Notes: generated by a model not told the origin, from the letters alone. DNA of 44,394 nt from Dehalococcoidia bacterium (GCA_023228765.1 JALOAM010000005.1:1-44394), one strand, 5' to 3'. Shown: positions 1-7,730, counted from the stretch's first letter. Numbers and translations are program-made.

Positions 1-1
1 C

Positions 2-178
2 GACCTCCGTGCCGAGCGCCAGGCGATCCTCGATGAGCTCCGGGAGGTGGAGGAGGACGCCCTCGCCGGCCGCATCACCGCGGACGACCGCGTAGAGGCG
101 CGCCGCGCGCTGGGCCAGCGCCTCCGCGCCGTGACGGACGCCCTCCGCGACCTCGGCGAATCGGCGGACGGCCGATGA
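2..178 (+). CDS. CcmI-like cytochrome c biogenesis protein, C-terminal fragment
   Basis: The open frame enters from the left edge and ends at a TGA that overlaps the ATG of the next gene (ATGA). The visible 58 residues are a charged helical segment of the form ERxxILxELREVExDxxxGRIT followed by RRALGQRLRAV. This is the pattern of the short cytoplasmic or linker helix found in CcmI/CycH-like proteins and similar small membrane-anchored factors next to ccm genes. The start and any membrane segments lie outside the window. Position at the head of a ccm operon supports a role in heme attachment to apocytochrome c, but the assignment rests on a short low-complexity helix and on context, so it is tentative. 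Confidence 0.5.
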   Translation, partial: DLRAERQAILDELREVEEDALAGRITADDRVEARRALGQRLRAVTDALRDLGESADGR

Positions 179-1215
179 AGCGCGCCGGCTCACTCCTCGC
201 CCTCCTCGCGGTGGCCCTCGGCGTCCTCGTGCTGAACACGAGTGCGGCAGCCGCGCAGTCCCCCGGCGAGGCGCAGGGGGTGATCACGGGCACGATCGAG
301 CTCGGCACAGCGGGTGCGACGCTCTCGGACGACCTCCGCGTCCAGTTCATCGTCCTCGTCGCCTCGGAGGTGGAGGGCACGCAGGACGCCACCGTCGAAG
401 GCGACACGGTCCGCCTCGACGTGCCGATCGATCCCGAGCGCCGCTACCTGCCGACCGTCACGTACGAGGGCGTCCAGTACCTCGGCGAGGTCCCGGTCGC
501 CGTCACCGCGGAGCAGCCAGAGGTCGAAGCCACCCTCCCCACCGTCTACGCCAGCACCGACTCGCCCGAGGGCGTCCGCATCGCGGGCGTGAGCGCCTCG
601 GTCACCCGCGTCGACTGGACGAACGGCGAGATCGTCCTCCAGCGCACCGACACGCTGCTGACCGACGCCGACCGCACCTACGTCGGCAGCTCCTCGGGCG
701 CGACGATCCGCATCCCCGTGCCGGAGGGCACGACCAGCGCCGAGGGCGAGACGCTGCGCGGGCCGGTGACGCAGGAGGAGAGCCTCCTGGTCGCGAACAC
801 ACCGATCCCGCCGGGCGAGAGCACGATCCTCGGGAGCGCCTACCAGATCGGCTACGACCCCACGGAGGACGAGTACGTCCTCCGTGTCACCGTCCCATTC
901 GCCGCCGACGTCATCCGTGTCCAGATTCCCGAGGACTGGGTCGACACGGTGGAGGTGCAGGGCGCGGGCCGCGAGGGAGACCACGCTTCCGGCACGCTGG
1001 AGGACGGCACGGAGGTCACCCTCCACACCTTTGTCCTCGAGGACGCCGCGCCCGGCGACAGCCTCGTCCTGCGGATGAGCGGCCTCGCGCCGTCGCTGAA
1101 CCGCAACCCGCTCACGGAGCCGCCCGGCAGCCTCATCGCGGGCGCGGTCGCCCTCGCAGTGGTGGGCGCGGCCGGCGCGTACGCGGTCACGCGAGGACGG
1201 CAGGCTGCGGCGTGA
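175..1215 (+). CDS. Secreted, C-terminally membrane-anchored protein of unknown function in the ccm operon
   Basis: The 346-residue product starts at an ATG overlapping the upstream stop. Residues 1-29 form a signal peptide (KR, then a Leu/Ala/Val-rich core, then an Ala-rich cleavage region). Residues 30-315 are a beta-rich, acidic, Thr/Val-rich exported region with no cysteines or heme motif that I can see. Residues about 317-339 form a single C-terminal transmembrane helix followed by a short Arg-containing tail, so the domain would sit outside the membrane facing the site of heme attachment. The first part resembles the carboxypeptidase-regulatory-like or transthyretin-type beta sandwich, a fold-level guess only. 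It is sandwiched by 4-nt overlaps between a CcmI-like gene and ccmA, so it is almost certainly co-translated with the heme-handling machinery. I do not recognise a specific family and assign no function. Confidence 0.85.
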   Translation: MKRAGSLLALLAVALGVLVLNTSAAAAQSPGEAQGVITGTIELGTAGATLSDDLRVQFIVLVASEVEGTQDATVEGDTVRLDVPIDPERRYLPTVTYEGVQYLGEVPVAVTAEQPEVEATLPTVYASTDSPEGVRIAGVSASVTRVDWTNGEIVLQRTDTLLTDADRTYVGSSSGATIRIPVPEGTTSAEGETLRGPVTQEESLLVANTPIPPGESTILGSAYQIGYDPTEDEYVLRVTVPFAADVIRVQIPEDWVDTVEVQGAGREGDHASGTLEDGTEVTLHTFVLEDAAPGDSLVLRMSGLAPSLNRNPLTEPPGSLIAGAVALAVVGAAGAYAVTRGRQAAA

Positions 1216-1904
1216 CCGCGTCTCCTCCCGACGTGCCGATCGCCCTCGAGGCCACCGCACTGACGAGGAAGTACGGGGGCGTCACCGTCGTGCGGGACGT
1301 GGACCTCGCGCTGCCGGCCGGGTCGAAGACCGCACTGCTCGGATCGAACGGGGCAGGCAAGACCACGCTGCTCAAGATGCTGTCCCGGCTGCTCACGCCG
1401 ACCTCCGGGTCGTTCCGCATCGACGGTCACCCGGGGCCCTCCCCCGAGGCCGCGCGCGCCGTCGGGGTCCTCGGACACAGCCCGATGCTGTACGAGGACT
1501 TCACACCGCTGGAGAACCTGCGCTTCTTCGCGCGCATCTACGACGTGGCGGACGCCGACGCGCGGATCGAGGAGATCCTGCGGCAGGTGGGCCTCTGGCT
1601 GCGCCGCCACGAGCCGACGGCGATCTTCTCGCGCGGCTACCACCAGCGCCTCGCGCTCGCCCGTGCGCTGATCCACGACCCGGCGGTCCTGCTCGCGGAC
1701 GAGCCCGAGACGGGACTGGACCCGGAGGGCGTCGCACTCCTCGACGAGATCGCCCTCGCGCGGCCCGCCCTCACCGTCCTCGCCGCCACCCACCGCATCG
1801 ACCACATCGGCGCGTGGGCCTCGGGCATCGTGCGGCTGGAGCGCGGACGGCTCGTCGAGGACACCTCGAGCGTGGGCCTGGCCACCGAGGGAACGCCGGC
1901 ATGA
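1212..1904 (+). CDS. ccmA: Cytochrome c maturation ABC transporter ATP-binding protein CcmA
   Basis: This 230-residue ABC ATPase has Walker A GSNGAGKT (44-51) and Walker B AVLLADEPETGLD (158-170). The signature region reads FSRGYHQRLALAR (139-151); the divergence from LSGGQ is tolerated in CcmA-like subunits. With CcmB it forms the ATPase that drives release of heme-loaded chaperone on the outer face of the membrane. The identity comes from context (ccmB, ccmC and ccmD follow) as much as from sequence, since small ABC ATPases look alike. It starts at GTG 1212, overlapping the upstream stop by four bases (GTGA), and its own stop overlaps an ATG at 1901 that opens only a five-codon frame before the real ccmB start. 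Confidence 0.9.
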   Translation: MTASPPDVPIALEATALTRKYGGVTVVRDVDLALPAGSKTALLGSNGAGKTTLLKMLSRLLTPTSGSFRIDGHPGPSPEAARAVGVLGHSPMLYEDFTPLENLRFFARIYDVADADARIEEILRQVGLWLRRHEPTAIFSRGYHQRLALARALIHDPAVLLADEPETGLDPEGVALLDEIALARPALTVLAATHRIDHIGAWASGIVRLERGRLVEDTSSVGLATEGTPA

Positions 1905-1914
1905 GCGCCCTCCC

Positions 1915-2571
1915 GTGACCTCGTTGACCGCCGTCGTGGCGAAGGATCTGCGGCTTGCGTGGCGCAACCGGGCGGCGTGGCTCTCCGCGATGGCGTTCTC
2001 GACGATCGCGGTACTCACCTACTCGTTCGCGTTCGACCTCGCCACGGGGGACGTGCGTCCGCTGCTGCCGGGCGTGCTGTGGACCACGTTCCTGTTCGCC
2101 GGCGTCTTCGCGGCCGGCCAGTCGTTCCAGGAGGAGGTCGACGACGGCACATTCGACGCCCTGCTGTTCTCGCCGGTGGGCGCCACGACCATCTTCCTCG
2201 GCAAACTCACGGCGAACCTCATCGCCCTGCTCATCATCGAGTGTTCCCAACTCGTCCTCGCGACTATCCTCTTTGATGTGGGGTTGCTTACCCCTGAGTT
2301 GCTTGGCATCGTTGTCATCGGGACCGTTGGTTATGTCTCGTTGACCACGCTCCTTGCCACGATGGGTGGTCACGTGCGCGGTCGTTCAGTCCTGCTGCCG
2401 GTCCTCTCCCTGCCCTTGCTGGTCCCCTTGCTGATCGGCGCGGTCCGCGCCACGGGCGCGTCCCTCGGGCTCGAGGCCGGGACCGCACCGTGGATGCTGC
2501 TGCTGCTCGTCTTCGCGATCTGGTCGACGCTGGCCGCCGTCCTGCTGTTCCCGATTGCGGCAGAACAATGA
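1915..2571 (+). CDS. ccmB: Heme exporter membrane subunit CcmB
   Basis: This 218-residue, six-helix membrane protein opens with the CcmB-type N-terminus (VVAKDLRLAWRNR). It contains the conserved stretch FAAGQSFQEEVDDGTFDALL and ends with a long C-terminal pair of hydrophobic helices. It is the permease partner of CcmA. The start is GTG 1915, whose GTGA overlaps the stop of a five-codon ORF that itself begins in the ccmA stop. There is no Shine-Dalgarno sequence before the GTG, so translation probably depends on coupling. A one-base loss could also have separated an original ATG at 1901 from the gene. The segment 2240-2395 is AT-richer and uses codons such as TTG, CTT, GTT and GGT that are rare elsewhere in the window. 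Confidence 0.93.
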   Translation: MTSLTAVVAKDLRLAWRNRAAWLSAMAFSTIAVLTYSFAFDLATGDVRPLLPGVLWTTFLFAGVFAAGQSFQEEVDDGTFDALLFSPVGATTIFLGKLTANLIALLIIECSQLVLATILFDVGLLTPELLGIVVIGTVGYVSLTTLLATMGGHVRGRSVLLPVLSLPLLVPLLIGAVRATGASLGLEAGTAPWMLLLLVFAIWSTLAAVLLFPIAAEQ

Positions 2572-2581
2572 GGGCCGAGCA

Positions 2582-3295
2582 GTGAGCACGCTCCTCCTGC
2601 GCGTCTACGACTGGCGCTGGAGCGTCCTGCCGCCCGTCACCGGCATCGCGATGATGGCGATGATCGTGGGCGCGCTCGTCGCTGCTCCCCGCGAGATCAT
2701 CGAGGGCGAGGTGCAGCGCCTCATGTACCTGCACGTCCCGTCCGCCGTGATCATGTACCTGGCGTTCTCCGTCACGGCGTTCGCGTCCGTGATGTTCCTC
2801 TGGAAGCGCGACATCCGCTGGGACGCCCTCGCGCGGGGCGCCGCGGTGGTCGGCGTGTTCCTCTGCGGGATGGCCCTGGCCACGGGCGCGATCTGGGGGA
2901 AGCCCATCTGGGGCGTCTACTGGACCTGGGACGCGAGGCTGACCGCCACCCTCGTGCTGTTCTTGATCTACTCCGCCTACCTCCTCGCGCGGTCCGTGGC
3001 CGGGCCGCTGGACGAGCAGGCCGCGCGGTACACAGCGATCTTCGCGATCATCGGGGTGGCGGACATCCCGATCATCCAGATGTCCGTGCGCTGGTGGCGC
3101 ACCCTGCACCCGCAGCCGATCGTGTTCCAGCCGACCCCCGCGCTGCCCACGGAAATGCTCGCCGTCCTCGCCCTCGGGTTTATCGCCATCGCCGCCCTGG
3201 CCGCGTGGCTGATCGTCTTGCAAACGGAGACGGAGCGCGCTGCCCAACGCACGAGCGCCCTCCGCGCCGAGATCGACCACCGGGAGATCGCCTGA
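2582..3295 (+). CDS. ccmC: Heme-handling membrane protein CcmC
   Basis: The 237-residue product has about six transmembrane helices and the tryptophan-rich heme-handling motif WGVYWTWDARLT (110-121). The two expected conserved histidines lie at about residue 51 (YLHVPSA) and 176 (TLHPQP). These are the hallmarks of CcmC, which presents heme to the chaperone CcmE. The frame is open from a TTG at 2555, but GTG 2582 is chosen. It has AGGG seven bases upstream, it removes an unlikely hydrophilic extension, and its geometry matches the ccmB start (GTGA overlapping a five-codon ORF opened in the upstream stop). The stop overlaps the ATG of ccmD (TGATG). No ccmE or ccmF gene is visible in the window. 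Confidence 0.93.
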   Translation: MSTLLLRVYDWRWSVLPPVTGIAMMAMIVGALVAAPREIIEGEVQRLMYLHVPSAVIMYLAFSVTAFASVMFLWKRDIRWDALARGAAVVGVFLCGMALATGAIWGKPIWGVYWTWDARLTATLVLFLIYSAYLLARSVAGPLDEQAARYTAIFAIIGVADIPIIQMSVRWWRTLHPQPIVFQPTPALPTEMLAVLALGFIAIAALAAWLIVLQTETERAAQRTSALRAEIDHREIA

Positions 3296-3522
3296 TGGAC
3301 AACATCGAGTACCTGTTCGCCGGCTTCGCCGTGTTCTGGGCCGCGCTCTTCATCTACCTGCTCACCCTGCAGGCGCGCATCCGCTCCCTCCACCGCGAGA
3401 TCGAGCACCTCGAGGAGCGCCTCGCGGCGTCCGAGGGCGTCACGGCCCCGGCGTCGCGCGACCTCCGCGGTGCGCCCGGCGCCTCGGGCGGTGCTCCCGC
3501 TCGTGGCACGACGAACTCGTAG
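3295..3522 (+). CDS. ccmD: CcmD-like small membrane protein
   Basis: This 75-residue protein has one transmembrane helix at about residues 7-25 (LFAGFAVFWAALFIYLL). A charged amphipathic helix follows (RIRSLHREIEHLEERL), then a Gly/Ala/Pro-rich disordered tail. One helix plus a charged cytoplasmic helix is the known layout of CcmD, which holds CcmC-CcmE complexes on the ABC module. The start is the ATG overlapping the ccmC stop; a longer in-frame extension upstream lies inside ccmC and is spurious. The tail of about 35 residues is longer than in classical CcmD proteins, which is common in other lineages. Confidence 0.82.
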   Translation: MDNIEYLFAGFAVFWAALFIYLLTLQARIRSLHREIEHLEERLAASEGVTAPASRDLRGAPGASGGAPARGTTNS

Positions 3523-3573
3523 GATGACCAACCCGCAGGCCCCGATGCCGGGCAGCCTGCTGTAGGACGAAAA

Positions 3574-4521
3574 GTGACCACCGTGGACGCCCCGCACTCG
3601 CTCCCCAACCTCCCCACCAGCACGGGCGGAGCGATCGCGTCGAGGCCGTATCCCTCCTTCGGACGGTTGCTCCGCGACTACTTCATCCTCACGAAGCCCT
3701 CGATCATGCTCCTGCTGCTGGTCACCACCGCCCCGGCGATGGTGCTCGCCGAGCGGGGCTGGCCCGGCTGGGGCCCCGTGCTCGCGACACTCCTCGGCGG
3801 GGTGTTCGCCGCCGGCGGCGCGGGCGCCCTGAACATGTACATCGACCGCGACATCGACGGGCTGATGCGCCGCACGAGGAACCGCCCGATCCCCTCGGGA
3901 CGCGTCCCGGAGCGTCACGTGCTGATCTTCGGCCTCGCGATGGGCCTCGCGTCCGGGCCGTGGCTGTGGCTCACGATGAACGGCACGTCGGCGCTGCTGG
4001 CCGTCGGCGCGTTCTTCTTCTACGTCGTGCCGTACAGCATGTACCTGAAGCGCCGGACCGTGCACAACACGGTGGTGGGCGGCGTCGCGGGCGCCCTCCC
4101 ACCCCTGATCGGCTGGGCCGCCATCACTGACTCCGTGACGATCGAGGGGCTGCTGCTCTGGGCGATCGTGTTCTTCTGGCAGCCCCCGCACTTCTGGGCG
4201 CTGGCGATCCGGCTGGAGCCGGACTATCGCAACGCTCGGATCCCGATGATGCCGGTGGTCCTGGGCGAGCATGAGACACGCCGCCAGACGCTGCTCTACG
4301 CGGTGGCCACCGTGATGCTCACGCTCATCTTCGGCGCCGTCGCAGAGCTCGCGTGGATCTACTTCGCCGCCGCCGTTGTCGGCGGCGTGGCGTTCATCGC
4401 GGCGTCGCTCAAGATGTACCGCGGCCGAGGGCTGGAGGGGACGAAGGCAATGTTCCGCACGTCCACGCTCTACCTCGCCGCCCTCTTCTTCGCGATGGTC
4501 GGCGACACGCTGATCCTGTAA
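3574..4521 (+). CDS. ctaB: Protoheme IX farnesyltransferase (heme o synthase)
   Basis: The 315-residue UbiA-type prenyltransferase has about nine hydrophobic helices. The Asp-rich prenyl-diphosphate/Mg motif is NMYIDRDID (87-95), followed by the family signature RTRNRPIPSGR (100-110). The second loop FWQPPHFWALAI and DYRNARIPMMP is typical of CtaB/Cox10. It attaches a farnesyl chain to heme b to make heme o for terminal oxidases. The start is GTG 3574 with AGGA upstream; the N-terminal 30 residues are a cytoplasmic extension. It lies 51 bp after ccmD on the same strand, grouping c-type and o-type heme assembly. A stem-loop follows the gene at 4578-4596. Confidence 0.95.
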   Translation: MTTVDAPHSLPNLPTSTGGAIASRPYPSFGRLLRDYFILTKPSIMLLLLVTTAPAMVLAERGWPGWGPVLATLLGGVFAAGGAGALNMYIDRDIDGLMRRTRNRPIPSGRVPERHVLIFGLAMGLASGPWLWLTMNGTSALLAVGAFFFYVVPYSMYLKRRTVHNTVVGGVAGALPPLIGWAAITDSVTIEGLLLWAIVFFWQPPHFWALAIRLEPDYRNARIPMMPVVLGEHETRRQTLLYAVATVMLTLIFGAVAELAWIYFAAAVVGGVAFIAASLKMYRGRGLEGTKAMFRTSTLYLAALFFAMVGDTLIL

Positions 4522-4577
4522 CCGCACCTCGAGGTTGCTCGGGCTCCGTCGCGCTCGTCCCCTTGTCTTGAGCTGAT

Positions 4578-4596
4578 GCCGCGTTGCTTACGCGGC
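4578..4596 (+). terminator. Stem-loop after ctaB
   Basis: GCCGCGT, loop TGCTT, ACGCGGC: a perfect 7-bp stem 56 bp downstream of the ctaB stop. There is no U-tract, so it is a weak candidate for an intrinsic terminator between the + strand heme cluster and the convergent ABC exporter genes. Confidence 0.4.
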
Positions 4597-4605
4597 GCTT
4601 CACCC

Positions 4606-4672
4606 GCACCCCCGCCCTCCCCCCTCAAGGGGGACGGGCCGATCCCGGGGTCGGGTCGGGGTGAGCATCCGT
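4606..4672. repeat. GC-rich palindromic intergenic segment, possibly a degenerate REP relative
   Basis: This stretch holds a short CCCCC/GGGGG hairpin (TCCCCC then GGGGGA). It is flanked by CACCC- and GGGTG-type ends resembling those of the palindromic family seen at 12109, 30748, 37688 and 43974. Similarity is partial and could be composition alone. Confidence 0.3.
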
Positions 4673-4711
4673 ATCCGAGGATCGTCGGCCCGCCGAGACC
4701 CTCGGGACTGG

Positions 4712-5791
4712 CTATCGGTTGTCGAAGCGGAAGGTGAGGCGCGCGACGACGAAGGTGCCGGCAATCCAGGCCGCGAGGACGAGGAGGTGCACCCACTGCG
4801 TGGCGATGGACTCGCCCTCGACGAGCGCACGCATCGCGGTCAGGAGGTGCGTGAGCGGGAGGATCTGGACGGCGACCTGCACCGGCTCCGGGAGCTGGCT
4901 CACGGGGAAGAACGTACCCGAGAGGAACATCATCGGCAGGGTGATCGCGTTCGCGGCGCCCTCCACGGCCCCGCGGCCGTGCACCGTGCCCGCCACGATC
5001 ACCCCGAGGTTCAGGAAGATCACCGTGCCGAGGACGGCAAGGATCAGGAACATCGGGCCGCCTCGGAGGACGTTGGCGCCGAGGAGCTCCGCGACTACGG
5101 ACAGGATCAGCACCTGGATCGCGGCGAGCGCGAGGTGGGCCAGCACGACCGAGGCGAAGAACTTCCACGGCTCCAGCGGCGTGGCCCGGATGCGGCGGAG
5201 GACGCCCTCCTCCCGGTAGCGCGAGAGGGAGCCGGCGAGGCTGATGGTGGCGAAGTTCATCAGGCCCATGCCGATGATGCCGGGGCCGAGGAACTCGAAG
5301 AACGTGGTCTCGTCCTCGTCGCCGACACGGGCGGTCGCGAACTCGATCGGTGGGTTGCCGCCGAGCAGCTCGAGGTTCACGCCCGTGACGACCGAGGAGA
5401 CCGTGGCCTCGGTGGTGGACGCGCCGATGGGGTCGTTGATGTCGTGGACGAGCGTGGCCTGCACGGCCTGATCCGGCGTCATGCCCGGCGAGACCACCAG
5501 CACCGCGTCCGCGTCGTCGTCCTCGATCAGTGCTTCGGCGCCCGGGAGATCGAGGGGCGCGTCCGCGACCTCCAGCTCGATGAAGTCGACGCTTCCGAGG
5601 GCATCGAGGAGGGTCGCCTGAGCGGGATCCTGGGCGTCCTCGATCGAGACGAGGAGGTCCGTCGTCCCGAAGGAGTCGAATGAGAAGAGGCGAAACACGC
5701 CGAGGAAGAGGATGGGGAAGATCAGCGCCCAGAACAGGGCCTGCTTGTCCCGCAGCAGCATCTTCAGGCTGGCGCCGAAGAGTGGCCGCAT
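4712..5791 (-). CDS. ABC-2 type transporter permease
   Basis: The 359-residue membrane protein has an N-terminal helix (about residues 20-38: ALFWALIFPILFLGVF) and an extracytoplasmic loop of roughly 150 residues. Five more helices fill the C-terminal half, including the ABC-2 region around LRRIRATPLEPWKFFASVVL. This is the layout of DrrB/YhgE/NatB-like export permeases. Its start codon overlaps the stop of the ATPase gene (TGATG), so the two form an operon. The substrate cannot be read from sequence; drugs, lipids and peptides are all possible for this family. Confidence 0.88.
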   Translation of the reverse strand: MRPLFGASLKMLLRDKQALFWALIFPILFLGVFRLFSFDSFGTTDLLVSIEDAQDPAQATLLDALGSVDFIELEVADAPLDLPGAEALIEDDDADAVLVVSPGMTPDQAVQATLVHDINDPIGASTTEATVSSVVTGVNLELLGGNPPIEFATARVGDEDETTFFEFLGPGIIGMGLMNFATISLAGSLSRYREEGVLRRIRATPLEPWKFFASVVLAHLALAAIQVLILSVVAELLGANVLRGGPMFLILAVLGTVIFLNLGVIVAGTVHGRGAVEGAANAITLPMMFLSGTFFPVSQLPEPVQVAVQILPLTHLLTAMRALVEGESIATQWVHLLVLAAWIAGTFVVARLTFRFDNR

Positions 5792-6711
5792 CAGCCGCTC
5801 AGTCCTCGTCCGGTGACGGAGAGGAACACGTCCTCCAGCGTCGCCGGCAGCACGACGAGGTCGACGACCTCGGTGGACACGCCCTCCGCGAGACGGGTGA
5901 GCGCCGCCACCGTCCGAGGCGCGTCCTCCGCACGGAGCTGCGTCACGTGCAGGCCGCCCTCGGCGGCAGGTTCAACCTCGGAGGTGCCGGGAATTGCCCG
6001 AGCTGCCGCGAGGTCGAGGGGATCACGGGTGGTCATGCGGATGCGGTACGGGGCGTTCATGGAGCGGACGAGGCCGGGCGGCGTGTCCAGCGCGGCGATC
6101 TGGCCCGCGTTCATCAGCATGACGCGGTCACACAGCGTCTCCGCTTCCTCCATGTAGTGCGTGGTCAGCACGACCGTGGCACCGGCCTCGCGCACCTCGC
6201 GGACGATCTGCCAGAGGTCCTGTCGCGCGTCCGGGTCGAGGCCCGCCGTCGGCTCGTCGAAGAAGACGAGGTCCGGCTCGTTCACCAGCGCCGCGACGAT
6301 CGAGAAGCGCTGCTGCATGCCGCCGGAGAGGTGCGAGATCCTCGCGTCCGCGCGGTCCTCCAGATGGACGCGCGCCAGCAGTTCCCCCGCCCCCGCCGAC
6401 CTCGGGTAGAACGACCCGAAGAGGTCGAGGATCTCGCGGAGCGTGAGGTACTGGTGGTAGGAGGAGGCCTGGAGCTGCACGCCCACGCGGCGCTTCACCT
6501 CCACGGTCTGGGTGCGGAGGTCGTAGCCGAGCACAGTCGCGTCACCCGCCGAGGGCTTCGTGAGGCCTTCGAGGATCTCGACGAGCGTGGTCTTGCCGGC
6601 ACCGTTGGGGCCGAGGATGCCGAAGATCTCGCCGGGCTGGACCGCGAAGGAGACGCCGCCCAGCGCGGTCAGGTCGCCGTACTGCTTCGCGAGCCCCCGT
6701 GCATCGATCAC
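5791..6711 (-). CDS. ABC-2 type exporter ATP-binding protein
   Basis: This 306-residue ATPase has Walker A GPNGAGKTT near residue 34, signature LSGGMQQRFSIVAAL, Walker B DLVFFDEPTAGLDP and the switch histidine in LTTHYMEEAE. A C-terminal extension of about 85 residues, ending in LEDVFLSVTGRGL, is typical of DrrA/CcmA-like exporters (DUF4162-type tail). It is translationally coupled to the permease. The gene is flanked by unrelated genes, so neither substrate nor regulator is indicated. Confidence 0.92.
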   Translation of the reverse strand: MIDARGLAKQYGDLTALGGVSFAVQPGEIFGILGPNGAGKTTLVEILEGLTKPSAGDATVLGYDLRTQTVEVKRRVGVQLQASSYHQYLTLREILDLFGSFYPRSAGAGELLARVHLEDRADARISHLSGGMQQRFSIVAALVNEPDLVFFDEPTAGLDPDARQDLWQIVREVREAGATVVLTTHYMEEAETLCDRVMLMNAGQIAALDTPPGLVRSMNAPYRIRMTTRDPLDLAAARAIPGTSEVEPAAEGGLHVTQLRAEDAPRTVAALTRLAEGVSTEVVDLVVLPATLEDVFLSVTGRGLSG

Positions 6712-6754
6712 GGGGGCTCCAGCGGTGCCAGCGGGCGGCGGTGCGGTCAGACGG

Positions 6755-7552
6755 CTATCCCTTGACGTCCACGATCTTGAAGCGGATCGGCCCGGAGGGG
6801 GCGTTCACGGTGACTTCCTCGCCGGGGCCATGGTTGATCACCGCCATGCCGACGGGCGAGTCGATCGAGATGCGCCCAGACTTCGGGTCCACCTCGTTCT
6901 GCGGGACCAGGGTGAACTCCTGCTCGCCGTTGGTCTTAAGGTTCATCAGCTTCACCACGGAACCCACGTTCGCGCGACCGGCCTTCGCTTCCTCGTCGAT
7001 GATCACCGCGCTCCGGAGCTTGCTCTCCAAATCGCGAATGCGCATCTCCAGGTGGGCCTGCTCATCACGTGCGGCATCGAGGGGGGCGTTCTCCCGGAAG
7101 TCCTTGTCGGCCATCGCCTCGCGCAGCTTCTGCGCGATGTCGGGGCGCTTCCCCTTCTCCTCCTCGAGCTGCGCCTCCAGGCGACGCAGGCCATCGAGGG
7201 TGACGTAGAACGCCTTGCCGCCGAGCTCGGCGGCCGCCCCGCCCGCGCGAGCGCCACCGGCGGTGGGCCCGAGCTGCAGGTACGGCACGAGGTTGTTGGA
7301 GGTGAACGCGAGGCGCGAGCAGTACGCGAGGAACGCGCGCAGGCCCTCGAGGTCGCTCGGGTTCTCCGGCGAGACCTCGCGCACGTAGGACGTCACGAAC
7401 TCACCGTCGAGGTCGGCGAGCGGCTGATCGAGGCCGTACGCCTCCAGGAACTCCCGGATCACCGGCAGCTCCTCGCGCAGCTTCTCCGGCTCGGTAGCCA
7501 TGAAGCCCTCGAAGTGGGCGAGCGCCTCGCTCGCGGTTACAGGCTCCGCCAC
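6755..7552 (-). CDS. GreA-family transcript cleavage factor with an extra N-terminal helical domain
   Basis: The 265-residue product is about 105 residues longer than GreA. Residues 115-185 form the GreA coiled coil (VTLDGLRRLEAQLEEE), with tip DFRENAPLDAA keeping the two acidic residues that hold the catalytic metal in RNA polymerase's secondary channel (D151, E154). Residues 196-265 match the C-terminal FKBP-like domain (VGSVVKLMNL, DSPVGMAVINHGPGEEV). Residues 5-94 are an additional all-helical domain whose pattern LADLDGEFVTSYVRE, LRAFLAYC and NLVPYLQL looks like the SAM-like core-binding domain of tyrosine recombinases. A Gly/Ala linker (95-114) joins the two. Start GTG 7552 has AGGAGG six bases upstream. 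Function as an anti-arrest factor is expected; the role of the extra domain is unknown. Confidence 0.88.
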   Translation of the reverse strand: MAEPVTASEALAHFEGFMATEPEKLREELPVIREFLEAYGLDQPLADLDGEFVTSYVREVSPENPSDLEGLRAFLAYCSRLAFTSNNLVPYLQLGPTAGGARAGGAAAELGGKAFYVTLDGLRRLEAQLEEEKGKRPDIAQKLREAMADKDFRENAPLDAARDEQAHLEMRIRDLESKLRSAVIIDEEAKAGRANVGSVVKLMNLKTNGEQEFTLVPQNEVDPKSGRISIDSPVGMAVINHGPGEEVTVNAPSGPIRFKIVDVKG

Positions 7553-7634
7553 CGGGGGCCTCCTGCCTCGGTTCCGTCGTACCTATCCTGTGACAGGTGC
7601 TGGCGCTGTCGACGTCGGGATACGCGCCGAATTC

Positions 7635-7665
7635 AGTCTACGTTGCACACCGCGCGAGGTGTCAA
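7635..7665 (-). promoter_or_regulatory. Candidate greA promoter with 19-bp spacer and dyad
   Basis: On the minus strand a perfect -35 TTGACA (7665-7660) is followed after 19 bp by TAGACT (7640-7635). The spacer region carries an inverted repeat, ACACC-N6-GGTGT, extendable to TTGACACC and GGTGTGCAA. A 19-bp spacer with a central dyad is the architecture of MerR-family-controlled promoters. Predicted start is about 75 nt upstream of the GreA fusion gene. No expression evidence is available. Confidence 0.45.
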
Positions 7666-7730
7666 CGCCAGCGGGTCGCTGCTCGAATTTCAGATCCTGG
7701 CGGCGCGTGCACGACCGTGAAAGAGGACGC

